Assembly: GCA_024711325.1 (NCBI GenBank)
Contig: JANJTC010000001.1
Span: 124,001 to 188,000, forward strand
Reading direction: 5' to 3'
DNA: 64,000 nucleotides
Source: Bacteriovoracaceae bacterium
Lineage (GTDB): Bacteria; Bdellovibrionota; Bacteriovoracia; Bacteriovoracales; Bacteriovoracaceae
The translations under genes were made by a program, and so were the position numbers. Each line of letters begins with the position of its first letter. Position 1 is the stretch's first letter. Shown here piece after piece: positions 8,359 to 16,012 of the stretch. The notes under the pieces are model-generated. The model was not told the DNA's origin. It saw nothing but the letters and a program-made list of their open reading frames with translations, and did no database searches.

Positions 8359-9351
8359 ATGGCCCAGGATCAGACAAAAAAAGAGGCCTTGTTCAATGAA
8401 GTTAAGGGCTCACTTTTTGAGTATCTTGTCGCCCGGGAAATTGCCGTAGCAGGGGCTTCGGAGCTTCAATTTCAGAAGTCTCTGGATAAGAATTATCTCA
8501 CAGTTCTCTCCCAGCAAGACCGTATGGTCAGACAATTTTATCCTGAAATGCTGCCTTTTTTGGGTCAGCTCTCAAAACTCACTGCCAGATCTTTAATGGA
8601 TTATATACAAGAGGTTCCTAATCTTCCCCGGGTGGTGGGAAAATTTTCTAATTCGTCTTTGGCAGAAGATATTCATGAAGCGGATTTATTACTTGAGACA
8701 AGTTCTGGGGCCTTGCCCGTTAGTTTAAAGCTCAATAAGAAGAATGCTTTTGTGAATACCAAAAGTGGAGGTATTAAGAGTTTTTTTACCCAATACTTTC
8801 CTTTCATTGATCCTGCCATTCAGCAAAAATTCAATCAATTTGTTGATATGGAATTTAATCGCATGGCGCTTGACCTTCATGCCTTACATGACCTTGAATA
8901 TTCCGGAAATTTTCATCTATGGGTAAAAAAAGGATTTTCTGAACTTCCTGGGGAACTTGATACTGATTCAAGAGGCATCTTAAAGGCCTATTATGCGAGA
9001 ATCGCTGAAGAGATGCATAAAATCTTTTCCCAGGCCTTTAGCTCTCATCCTGAAGCTTTTTCTTCCTCTCTGCCTGCACTGATGGGGTTTGGAAAGGCGG
9101 ACATTTTACAGGTGATTTGTTTTCATGAATTTCCCTCGGTAGCTGATCCGCTGATTGATATCCATTCTTATCAGGAAGTTTATTCAGGGCTTTCACAAAC
9201 TTGTATTAAGCCTTTTACATTTATTTCAAGTATAGAATTTGAAATAGGGAACTGGTCACTTCAGGTTAGAGTTAAGCCGATGAATAAGTTTACGACTACT
9301 GCAATTAAAATGAATTGTTCAGTGAAGGTTAAGCGGCCCAGTGCTTCTTAA
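8359..9351 (+). CDS. Possible PD-(D/E)xK-type nuclease, coupled to gsk
   Basis: A 330-residue soluble protein starting 3 bases after the gsk stop. It has features often seen in type II restriction-enzyme folds: an N-terminal helix with a conserved-looking Glu (SLFEYLVA, Glu21), then HEADLLLE with Asp109 followed about 13 residues later by VSLKL (Ser122-x-Lys124), a possible D...(E/S)xK site, and a C-terminal beta segment VRVKPMNKFTTTAIKMN resembling the ends of some restriction endonucleases. No methyltransferase is adjacent, and the middle Glu of the motif is Ser, so activity is uncertain. It may be a DNA-binding or repair protein. The 3' end overlaps the convergent 9329-9895 gene by 23 bases. 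Confidence 0.5.
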   Translation: MAQDQTKKEALFNEVKGSLFEYLVAREIAVAGASELQFQKSLDKNYLTVLSQQDRMVRQFYPEMLPFLGQLSKLTARSLMDYIQEVPNLPRVVGKFSNSSLAEDIHEADLLLETSSGALPVSLKLNKKNAFVNTKSGGIKSFFTQYFPFIDPAIQQKFNQFVDMEFNRMALDLHALHDLEYSGNFHLWVKKGFSELPGELDTDSRGILKAYYARIAEEMHKIFSQAFSSHPEAFSSSLPALMGFGKADILQVICFHEFPSVADPLIDIHSYQEVYSGLSQTCIKPFTFISSIEFEIGNWSLQVRVKPMNKFTTTAIKMNCSVKVKRPSAS

Positions 9352-9895
9352 GCATGGCCTGATCAAGAGTTTTGACTTCAAAAACATACTCTTTTCGGTC
9401 AACCAGAGTATGAGCGCAGTCCAGCCATAACGATGAGTGAGCACTGGCGAGAAAAACCGTTTTTTCAGGAGTGCAGGTAAGAACACTCTTTTTAAAACTT
9501 TGAATCAAAAAGGGTGAGAGTAATTCTTCATTCATATCAATCAAAAGATTTTGAGAAGGAATCATGAGTCCTTTAAGCAGACTGACTAAAAAGCGCTCCC
9601 ATACCTGGGCCTCGTGGGCCTTAATGCTGGGTTCTTTTAAAAGGTTAACTAAAGCTGCCCACTCAGGTTTTAATCCTTGCTGAAACTCGCTCCAGTTCCG
9701 GAAACCAACTTCAAGCTGTAGATTCTCGCTGAGACTCAAGTGAGGATGGAGAGATGTTTCCGCTTCAATATAAGAGAAGCTGTGACTTTTCCCAGGAGCT
9801 GTTGAACGCAGAAACTGCAGGAGCTCCTTCAGGACTTTATTATCCTGAAAATCCTTCTTGAATAAATAGAGGCCATAGGGGTTAGAGGCATTCAT
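9329..9895 (-). CDS. Degenerate ABC-ATPase-like protein
   Basis: A 188-residue soluble protein whose layout recalls the second half of an ABC transporter ATPase. LSLSENLQLE resembles the post-Walker A/Q-loop ENL stretch. LLIDMNEELLSP sits where Walker B and the D-loop (LLLDEPxxxLDP) would be, with the catalytic Glu displaced. KTVFLASAHSSLWLDCAHTLV resembles the switch region (TVLLVTHD..LA..CD.V). No Walker A P-loop and no LSGGQ signature are present, so ATP hydrolysis is not expected. It could be a regulatory relic or an unrelated fold. It starts divergently from the MnmA-like gene. Confidence 0.5.
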   Translation of the reverse strand: MNASNPYGLYLFKKDFQDNKVLKELLQFLRSTAPGKSHSFSYIEAETSLHPHLSLSENLQLEVGFRNWSEFQQGLKPEWAALVNLLKEPSIKAHEAQVWERFLVSLLKGLMIPSQNLLIDMNEELLSPFLIQSFKKSVLTCTPEKTVFLASAHSSLWLDCAHTLVDRKEYVFEVKTLDQAMLKKHWAA

Positions 9896-9944
9896 CTTTT
9901 TTCATGTCGGCTAAAACAACATGGAACCTTATAGAAATCTCCCT

Positions 9945-9950
9945 TATAAT
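9945..9950 (+). promoter_or_regulatory. -10 box TATAAT close to MnmA-like start
   Basis: A perfect TATAAT lies 6 nt upstream of the ATG at 9957. No convincing -35 hexamer is seen (TGGAAC at 9922-9927) and no Shine-Dalgarno precedes the ATG. This suggests transcription starts at or next to the start codon. Confidence 0.4.
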
Positions 9951-9956
9951 CTCGTT

Positions 9957-11165
9957 ATGGACACGAAAAATAAGCTTGAGAATACCTATGTGCCTGACAA
10001 TAAAGGTCGGAAAGAGAAGATTGTGCTTGGTCTTTCCGGTGGTGTCGATTCTTATGTCACGGCGTACCTGCTTAAAATCCAAAAATATGAATTGGTTGCT
10101 GTCACAATTGTTAATTCGCTGGATGATTATCACGGGGATCAGTCAAAACTTTTTTCGTGCCAGTTAAATACTCATGAGTTGGAAGAATTAAAAACTTTTT
10201 GCCATAAATTGGGAATTCCTCACCATATCATCAAAGCTGGTCCGGCCTTTAAAGAAAATGTTTTAGGCCCGTGGATAGATGATAAAATTCTTGGAAGACT
10301 TCCTACTCCTTGTTGGAATTGCCATGAAATGAGAATGCAGCTTCTTTTTGAAAAGATGAATGAATTAGGGGTAAAGCATATGGCCACCGGTCATTACGCG
10401 AAACTTTTTCATCATGATGTTCATGGTTCGGTCTTTGTTCATACCTCTAATGAGGAAAAATTTGATCAATCGGCGCAGCTCTCTAGACTCCCCCGTGAAA
10501 TATTAAACAGCTTGATTCTACCCTTGTCTGATCTAACCAAAAAAGAAGTCCTTAAACTAGCCGAAAACTTTGGGATCCAGGAAAAGACGAAAGAGCTGTC
10601 CTTTAATCAATGCCTGAAAGAGGATATGACGGAATATGTTGAAAAAATAACGCCAAAAAGATTTCTAAAGGAAGGCGAAATTATTGATCTGGAAGAACAA
10701 CAAAGCTTAGGTGAGCATGAGGGGATTCATCAACATCAATACGGCGAAGAGATTGAATTAAATGATTCTGGACGCGCCATCAAGGGACGACTGGGAGAGT
10801 ATGCTTACGCCTCAAAAAAGATGTTGGTTGTGAATGATGATTATTTTTTAAGAAAAAAAATCATGCTGGTTAATTGTCGTCTGTCAGAGGAAGTCTCATG
10901 GCTTGAACCGATAAAGGGTTTTATGGTTTATCAGCATGATCAATATATTGAGTGCTGGATTCATCCCAAAAATTTATCAGCAGTATTTCTTGAATTCTTT
11001 GAAGAAAAAGATCTTCTCGAAGGTGAAATTGTTTCCGTTATCAAAAAGAAGGGCAAGAATTCCAAAGTTTATCTGACAGGTGAAATACGCTTCCTGCCGC
11101 TTGATCCGGTTAATGAAGAAGGAGAACCCATTGTTCCGAAAATTAATTATTCTATCGATTTTTAG
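9957..11165 (+). CDS. MnmA-like PP-loop thiouridylase paralogue
   Basis: About 402 residues from ATG 9957; an ATG at 9921 is possible but would put a perfect TATAAT box inside the gene. The adenylating PP-loop is LGLSGGVDS. TPCWNCH aligns with the MnmA segment NPDILCN that holds the first catalytic Cys, ATGHYAK is conserved, and SFNQCLKED aligns with STGICFIGE, keeping the second catalytic Cys. The C-terminal part differs from canonical MnmA and lacks the usual FYTLGQRKG and ARYRQ-like tRNA-binding landmarks. The protein could thiolate another RNA position or substrate using ATP and a persulfide donor. A canonical mnmA lies about 1.1 kb downstream. Its 3' end overlaps the start of the M28-like gene. 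Confidence 0.75.
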   Translation: MDTKNKLENTYVPDNKGRKEKIVLGLSGGVDSYVTAYLLKIQKYELVAVTIVNSLDDYHGDQSKLFSCQLNTHELEELKTFCHKLGIPHHIIKAGPAFKENVLGPWIDDKILGRLPTPCWNCHEMRMQLLFEKMNELGVKHMATGHYAKLFHHDVHGSVFVHTSNEEKFDQSAQLSRLPREILNSLILPLSDLTKKEVLKLAENFGIQEKTKELSFNQCLKEDMTEYVEKITPKRFLKEGEIIDLEEQQSLGEHEGIHQHQYGEEIELNDSGRAIKGRLGEYAYASKKMLVVNDDYFLRKKIMLVNCRLSEEVSWLEPIKGFMVYQHDQYIECWIHPKNLSAVFLEFFEEKDLLEGEIVSVIKKKGKNSKVYLTGEIRFLPLDPVNEEGEPIVPKINYSIDF

Positions 11166-12234
11166 CTTCTCACTGGCCTTGGAAGCAAGATCGCCGGCCA
11201 CCTACGCACAGCTGAAAACTGATTTGCAGAAAGTATCTCAGAAAGATTTGATTTCCTGGGTGAATGAACTGGTGAAAGTTTCTGCTCCCTCTCGAATGGT
11301 AGGTTTGCCGGGCCATGATAAGGCAAGGGATTATTTGCAGGAAACGATCAAGAAATTTGATCCTAAAAATACTGGAAAACTGACCTTGGCAGCTGCCACT
11401 CCCGATATTGAGGCGATTAAAGGTTTTTATCAAAAAGATTTTGATGAAAAGATAGAAGGAAAATTTGTTAAAGATGGCCCGGATTATCAGAAATGGTTTA
11501 AGTTTACCCGTCATATGCAAAAGATGGCAGACGATCGTGCAGGCTCCAAAGTTGAAAATATCATCTGGGAAAAGACAGGTCTCAATCCAAAAAAAGTCTT
11601 AGTGGTGACGGCCCATTACGATACGGTTTCTCATGATTTAAAGACCCTCTTTGTGAAAGAAAAAGAGGCCATGCCAGGGGCCAATTACAATGCCTCAGGT
11701 GTTGCGGTGGCCTTGGGGCTTATAAAAGCCATGGCGCAATTTGATCTTAACTATACAGTCCAGGTGGTACTTTTGGATTGGCAGGGGATTGGTTTTTACG
11801 GTTCTTACCTCTATGCCCGTGAACTTAAGAAAGCAGATAAAGAAATTATCGGAGTGGTGAATCTCGAGATGTTGGGGCAAGACACGAGCTTCTATGATAA
11901 GTCCAAAAAGAAAGGAAACATGGTGGTTTATCTGCGAGATCAAAGTGATGAACTCAAATGGGTGACTAAGCTCACTGAGCACGGATCGAAGATGACCTCA
12001 AAAGTGAGTTTTGAAATTAAACCGAATGGTTTTGAGAACTCCGACAATTTCCGCTTCTGGGAGCAGGGCCTTTTATCCACGACATTTTCTCAGAACTGGG
12101 AAGACGACTTTAACTATAAGTTTTACCAAACGTCTCAGGATACACCGGAGACGCTCAATCATGAGACACTCTGGCACGCATATCAATACGTTGGCGGAGC
12201 GGTCATTGGCAGTTTGCTGGATATCACTAAGTAA
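11113..12234 (+). CDS. Secreted M28-fold protein lacking most metal ligands
   Basis: About 373 residues from ATG 11113 (a GTG at 11080 is an alternative), with a signal peptide ending near LEA-R and a peptidase M28 (aminopeptidase Y/S type) fold. AHYDTVS keeps the first zinc-binding His. In the next motif, GANYNASG replaces GADDNASG, so the bridging Asp is Tyr. LLDWQGIGFYGS replaces the AEExGLxGS stretch, so both the catalytic and ligand Glu are lost. NLEMLG has Glu for Asp, and SDNFRF has Asn for the last His. It is therefore probably a non-catalytic periplasmic or exported relative. The start overlaps the MnmA-like gene by about 50 bases. Confidence 0.75.
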   Translation: MKKENPLFRKLIILSIFSFSLALEARSPATYAQLKTDLQKVSQKDLISWVNELVKVSAPSRMVGLPGHDKARDYLQETIKKFDPKNTGKLTLAAATPDIEAIKGFYQKDFDEKIEGKFVKDGPDYQKWFKFTRHMQKMADDRAGSKVENIIWEKTGLNPKKVLVVTAHYDTVSHDLKTLFVKEKEAMPGANYNASGVAVALGLIKAMAQFDLNYTVQVVLLDWQGIGFYGSYLYARELKKADKEIIGVVNLEMLGQDTSFYDKSKKKGNMVVYLRDQSDELKWVTKLTEHGSKMTSKVSFEIKPNGFENSDNFRFWEQGLLSTTFSQNWEDDFNYKFYQTSQDTPETLNHETLWHAYQYVGGAVIGSLLDITK

Positions 12235-12249
12235 AATGACCTCTCCCCC

Positions 12250-12278
12250 TTGGAAAAAAGTGTCAAATCCGCTATAAA
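12250..12278 (+). promoter_or_regulatory. sigma70-like promoter of mnmA
   Basis: TTGGAA at 12250-12255, a 17-base spacer, then TATAAA at 12273-12278. The mnmA ATG begins 5 nt further on and no Shine-Dalgarno is present, predicting a leaderless transcript. Confidence 0.55.
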
Positions 12279-12283
12279 ACGGC

Positions 12284-13459
12284 ATGGACTTCTCATTTCA
12301 ACCGGAACTCTTAAAAGAGTACGGAATTACTTTGTCTCACGAGCAATATCTGTCAAACGGTGAAAAGACCGTTGTGGTTGGTATGTCTGGTGGTGTGGAT
12401 TCTTCTGTCACTGCTTTATTGGTAAAACTTCAAGGCTTCAAAGTTTTGGGTCTATTCATGAAAAATTGGGATGAGACAGATCCTGATGGAACATGCTCCG
12501 CTGACCATGATTATCAAGATGTCATAAAAGTCTGTGAGCGCATTGATGTGCCTTACTACTCAGTAAACTTTGTAAAAGAATATTGGGATGGAGTGTTCAG
12601 TGAGTTTCTGAATGATTACAGGAAAGGTTTCACTCCTAATCCAGATATCCTTTGTAACCGCGAAATAAAGTTTAAAGTTTTTTATCAAAGAGCAAAGCTT
12701 CTGGGAGCGGATTATCTGGCAACTGGCCACTATTGCCAGCTGATTGATGGAGTCCTGACCAAGGGGGCCGATCAAAATAAAGACCAGACTTATTTTCTAT
12801 ATGCCGTACAAAAAGAAGTTTTTAAAGACGTGCTCTTTCCAATCGGGCACCTGCCTAAGCCCAAGGTACGGGAGCTGGCCGCAAAATATGACTTGGCCAC
12901 TTCCACCAAGAAAGACTCAACCGGAATCTGTTTTATCGGAGAGAGAAATTTTAAAGATTTTCTTTCTCAGTATATCGAATCATCCAAAGGAAACTTTGTG
13001 GATGTGAACGGCCGAGTTTTGGGTCAGCACGACGGAACTTGCTTCTATACACTGGGACAAAGAAAGGGCATGGGAATTGGTGGACCTGGTGAGGCGTGGT
13101 TTGTGGTTGCCAAAGATTTTGCTAAGAATGAAGTGATTCTGGCCCAAGGGCAGGATCATCCGGCCCTCTATGCTGACGGACTATCGGCAGTGGAGCTTAA
13201 TTGGCTGATAGATCCACCACAAGGAACTTTCAAGTGTAAGGCCAAGGTTCGTTACCGTCAGCCGGAACAACCTTGTACCGTGACGGTGGAAGGGGACCGG
13301 GTGAAGGTCATTTTCAATCATCCTCAAAGGGCCATGACTCAACGTCAGTCGGTGGTATTTTACGACGGCGAAAAATGTATTGGTGGTGGAATCATCGACG
13401 AGATAGCCCCTAACTACTTTGTGCTAGGTCGTGGATTACCAGAGATCCTTTCGGTTTAA
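12284..13459 (+). CDS. mnmA: tRNA-specific 2-thiouridylase
   Basis: A 391-residue canonical MnmA. PP-loop [12 protein letters not shown] is at residues about 30-41, [14 protein letters not shown] carries the first catalytic Cys, LATGHY follows, [13 protein letters not shown] carries the second Cys, and the C-terminal landmarks FYTLGQRKG and KVRYRQP are present. It makes 2-thiouridine at position 34 of tRNA-Lys, -Glu and -Gln using ATP and sulfur relayed from a desulfurase. The ATG follows a TATAAA box by 5 nt. It is the second MnmA-family gene in 3.5 kb. Convergent with the Cys-rich small gene, overlapping by 24 bases. Confidence 0.95.
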   Translation: MDFSFQPELLKEYGITLSHEQYLSNGEKTVVVGMSGGVDSSVTALLVKLQGFKVLGLFMKNWDETDPDGTCSADHDYQDVIKVCERIDVPYYSVNFVKEYWDGVFSEFLNDYRKGFTPNPDILCNREIKFKVFYQRAKLLGADYLATGHYCQLIDGVLTKGADQNKDQTYFLYAVQKEVFKDVLFPIGHLPKPKVRELAAKYDLATSTKKDSTGICFIGERNFKDFLSQYIESSKGNFVDVNGRVLGQHDGTCFYTLGQRKGMGIGGPGEAWFVVAKDFAKNEVILAQGQDHPALYADGLSAVELNWLIDPPQGTFKCKAKVRYRQPEQPCTVTVEGDRVKVIFNHPQRAMTQRQSVVFYDGEKCIGGGIIDEIAPNYFVLGRGLPEILSV

Positions 13460-13651
13460 ATCCAAAGGCTTCTTCTCGCTGTCTGGACGCTTTTTGGCCT
13501 CAAATCCCTGACATTCCCCCATGCCCGCAGAGGCAATAATATTTGAAGGTCGGTCTTTGCATTGAATGCCAAATCGCCGACAGCCGTTAGGTGTCTGCTG
13601 GTTCCAGGTAATATAAAAATGACGACATTGCGAGCAGTTAGGTTTACTCAT
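13436..13651 (-). CDS. Small Cys-rich (probably metal-binding) protein
   Basis: A 71-residue protein beginning with [11 protein letters not shown], followed by CRRFGIQC and a final C. This pattern is familiar from short conserved proteobacterial proteins of unknown function (CxxCxHFYxTW...GCxxFG). Four to five Cys suggest a zinc or iron site. It is cytoplasmic, with no signal peptide. It overlaps the end of mnmA on the opposite strand. Confidence 0.7.
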   Translation of the reverse strand: MSKPNCSQCRHFYITWNQQTPNGCRRFGIQCKDRPSNIIASAGMGECQGFEAKKRPDSEKKPLDLNRKDLW

Positions 13652-13907
13652 CCCTCTATTTTAGAGAATTTTCTAGGCCCCCGCGACCGGGTAGTTTTGG
13701 CCCCTTGACCAATCTTTGGCCGGTGTAAAGTTAGACAGCTTTGAAAGCTTTACATGCACCACCATTTTTTCACCTAAACCCATAGAACTTGGGGCTTAAT
13801 AGCTTTACAACGCTTTGCATTGGTGTCGGTAAGTACCCGACTCTTTGGCATGGAGCGTGCAATATGAGTTCAAGCGAAGGTCCTTAAAGACCAAAGAAAA
13901 GGAAGTT

Positions 13908-14210
13908 ATGAGCGTTGGTGGTAGCGAGCAAGTTGAAAGAGACCCATTGAATGTGGTTTCGCTCTTTGGTGGTCAGGATCTTAATCAAGAGGCGCTTTCG
14001 AGTGATCCTCTGAGCGATCTGATTAAAGAATCATTGGTTGAAGATAATGAGTCTGAACCGGTTGAAGTTCGCTCGAGAAATGTTGTCACCGAATCTCAAT
14101 TTCCTGATCAATCCATGCATATACTAGAGCAACAATTGAAGTCTCTCAGGTCTAACATGAATCGAATCAGATTCTATTTAGACGATGTCGAAGATTTACT
14201 TCCGGGCTAA
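13908..14210 (+). CDS. Hypothetical acidic protein with C-terminal helix
   Basis: The start is set at ATG 13908 because AAGGAAG lies 4-5 nt upstream; an upstream frame-open ATG at 13845 lacks a site. The 100-residue product is acidic, disordered-looking for about 65 residues, then has a predicted amphipathic helix (MHILEQQLKSLRSNMNRI). No family is recognised. The gene immediately precedes tRNA-Leu and its terminator. Confidence 0.55.
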   Translation: MSVGGSEQVERDPLNVVSLFGGQDLNQEALSSDPLSDLIKESLVEDNESEPVEVRSRNVVTESQFPDQSMHILEQQLKSLRSNMNRIRFYLDDVEDLLPG

Positions 14211-14273
14211 AAATCTCTAGACAAACACGAGGCCATTCCCTTAATTTAGACGAACTCCTTTTCCATATTCTGT

Positions 14274-14357
14274 GCCCAGGTGGTGGAATGGCAGACACAC
14301 TACCTTGAGGTGGTAGCGCTGCGAGGCATGCTGGTTCAAGTCCAGTCCTGGGCACCA
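14274..14357 (+). tRNA. tRNA-Leu (anticodon GAG)
   Basis: An 84-nt class II tRNA. The acceptor arm GCCCAGG pairs with CCTGGGC, and A plus an encoded CCA end the gene. The anticodon stem CTACC/GGTAG encloses the loop TTGAGGT, giving anticodon GAG. There is a long variable arm, and the T-arm contains GGTTCAAGTCC. It reads CUC/CUU Leu codons. A strong terminator follows about 28 nt downstream. Confidence 0.95.
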
Positions 14358-14385
14358 TTTAAATTTAACTTAAAACTTTATTAAG

Positions 14386-14411
14386 CCATCGCCTAGCGAT
14401 GGTTTTTTTTT
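14386..14411 (+). terminator. Rho-independent terminator after tRNA-Leu
   Basis: CCATCGC-CTA-GCGATGG hairpin (7 bp stem, 3-nt loop) followed directly by nine T residues. Confidence 0.9.
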
Positions 14412-14439
14412 ATCAAAACCTGCTGTTTTATTACTTGAA

Positions 14440-14522
14440 AGTGTTTACAATAAATTGAAATATGAATTTATTAATTCTTGTAACGTGACGTTATTTCTAA
14501 TTTTTCTTTATAGAGTGTTTAC
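14440..14522 (+). repeat. Direct repeat AGTGTTTAC upstream of lipoprotein cassette
   Basis: AGTGTTTAC occurs at 14440-14448 and again at 14514-14522, each followed 4-5 bases later by AATTG. The two copies are 74 bp apart in the region that should hold the promoter of the lipoprotein/TIGR02147 cassette. They are candidate binding sites for the regulator encoded in the cassette; this is inference. Confidence 0.35.
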
Positions 14523-14617
14523 TGTGAATTGCATTGTAGTTGATAATTATGTTCGAGCAATCGATAATCATCCATGTAACAAACCTCATAACGGGGTTTG
14601 AAACTGGGGAGTTAATC

Positions 14618-15187
14618 ATGGTACGTCAATTCGCAATTCTCTTCGCCTTTTTGACTTTATGTAGCTGTCAGTCTTCCAAAGACAGTCCTGTCAGCGCTTC
14701 CGGGGCCCAACCTGTCAGTGTTAGTATGGGAAGCTATACAACAGCGGGACTAACAGATTTTTTCATTCCTAAGGCCTATGCGGCGGTCACTGATTTAAAA
14801 TTATGTTTCAAGAGATTACGTTTTAAAAGAAGCATTACTGATATTGATGATCCACTGGTAGATGAAAATGTTGATCTTCAGCTAGGTGAAGTGACCATCT
14901 CATCAACTGGAACAACTCTCTCAGTAGTTAATGTTCCGGCCGATACTTATTACAGGATTGAATTTGATTTAGAGCCAAGCTGCGCTGGCAAAAGTCTGAC
15001 AATGAGTAACGATTTCGGAGTCTACTCATCTGCAGAGAATATAAAGATTAAGTTTGAAGGTGTTTTTGTGGTGGATGGATCTGAATCATTAGTGCTTGGA
15101 GTGCAGGATATTCTTAATGCTGCCAATGCATACAATGGCCTAGGATCAGTCAAGGACGCTTTTGAATCAGTAACCGGTAATTTCTAA
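14618..15187 (+). CDS. Lipoprotein, paralogue A of the cassette
   Basis: The start is set at ATG 14618, which follows GGGGAG and begins a lipoprotein signal ending LCSC; the frame is open upstream to 14540 but lacks a ribosome site. The mature protein is about 170 residues. It contains AYAAVTDLKLCFKRLRFK, LQLGEVTI, YYRIEFDLE and IKIKFEGVF, all shared in order with the lipoprotein at 16009-16581, so the two are clear paralogues. The beta-rich layout resembles DUF4382-type domains, as seen more clearly in the protein at 47083. Probably an envelope lipoprotein whose expression depends on the regulator gene 9 bases downstream. Confidence 0.8.
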   Translation: MVRQFAILFAFLTLCSCQSSKDSPVSASGAQPVSVSMGSYTTAGLTDFFIPKAYAAVTDLKLCFKRLRFKRSITDIDDPLVDENVDLQLGEVTISSTGTTLSVVNVPADTYYRIEFDLEPSCAGKSLTMSNDFGVYSSAENIKIKFEGVFVVDGSESLVLGVQDILNAANAYNGLGSVKDAFESVTGNF

Positions 15188-15196
15188 GGATTAAGT

Positions 15197-16012
15197 ATGA
15201 ATCGGCCAAGTAAACCAGATGTGTACAATTATAGGCAGTCACACACTTACTTGGCCGATCTTATCAGATGGTATAAAGAACAGGGGTGCTCGATGAGAAA
15301 TTTGGCCAAAAGATTAAATGTCTCTCCCGCACTCCTGTCATTAGTGGCAAAAGGCAAAAGGCCACTGACTGAAGAGAATGTTGATATCTGGGCCTCTACC
15401 TTTAAATGGAATGCTCAGGAAGTATCATGGCTCAAGCAGTTGGTCCTTCTAGAGCACTCTTCAGTTGAGCATAAGGAAGAGGCGATGGAGACCCTCACGC
15501 GCTTCAAAACTTATAAAGAAAATTCATCCGAAGAAGTTCTAACCTTCAAATATTTAAAAAAGTGGTGGAATGTCGCTATACGAGAAATGAGTGAGCTCCC
15601 GGAATTTCAGGAAGAAGAAGGCTGGATTCAGGAGAGACTTCTTTTTAGCGTCTCAATCGCAGAAATCAGAAAGTCACTTAAGTTTCTTAATAAACATAAA
15701 CTCCTCTCAAAGTATGGCAATTTTAGGCGGCTAAACTGTCAGGGAGACATCTACAAGCTTTCTCTTTCCACATTTCATAACCAAATGTTGGATAAAGCTG
15801 TTGAGTCTATTTATAAAGTTTCTTCGGAAAATCGATATATTTTAGGGCAATCCCTGGTCATTAATGCTGCCCGATTCCCGGAGGCCAGAGCAATTCTGGA
15901 AGAAGCCTTGGAGAAAATAGTAAAAATCGGGGAGGAGGAAGCTCATCCCACAGATGTGTATCATTTTTCTTTCCTTGGCTTTCCCCTGACACTAAAGAAG
16001 GATAAAGTATGA
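15197..16012 (+). CDS. TIGR02147/DUF4423-type regulator with N-terminal HTH
   Basis: A 271-residue cytoplasmic protein. Residues about 10-65 form a helix-turn-helix (MRNLAKRLNVSPALLSLVAK with GKRPLT following), the hallmark of the TIGR02147 family common in Bdellovibrionota and Fibrobacter. The middle and C-terminal parts match DUF4423, including the pattern FHNQMLDKAVESI followed by ENRYI. Members are thought to be transcription regulators. It lies between two paralogous lipoprotein genes and its stop overlaps the second one (ATGA), so the three are one operon and the regulator probably controls the lipoproteins. Confidence 0.8.
   Translation: MNRPSKPDVYNYRQSHTYLADLIRWYKEQGCSMRNLAKRLNVSPALLSLVAKGKRPLTEENVDIWASTFKWNAQEVSWLKQLVLLEHSSVEHKEEAMETLTRFKTYKENSSEEVLTFKYLKKWWNVAIREMSELPEFQEEEGWIQERLLFSVSIAEIRKSLKFLNKHKLLSKYGNFRRLNCQGDIYKLSLSTFHNQMLDKAVESIYKVSSENRYILGQSLVINAARFPEARAILEEALEKIVKIGEEEAHPTDVYHFSFLGFPLTLKKDKV

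Noticed and set aside
9882..10133. Minus-strand 83-residue frame
   Set aside because: Antisense to the MnmA-like gene start; no motif and no ribosome site.
14167..14358. Minus-strand frame containing MVPRTGLEPACLAALPP
   Set aside because: This is the well-known spurious translation of the antisense of a tRNA-Leu gene.
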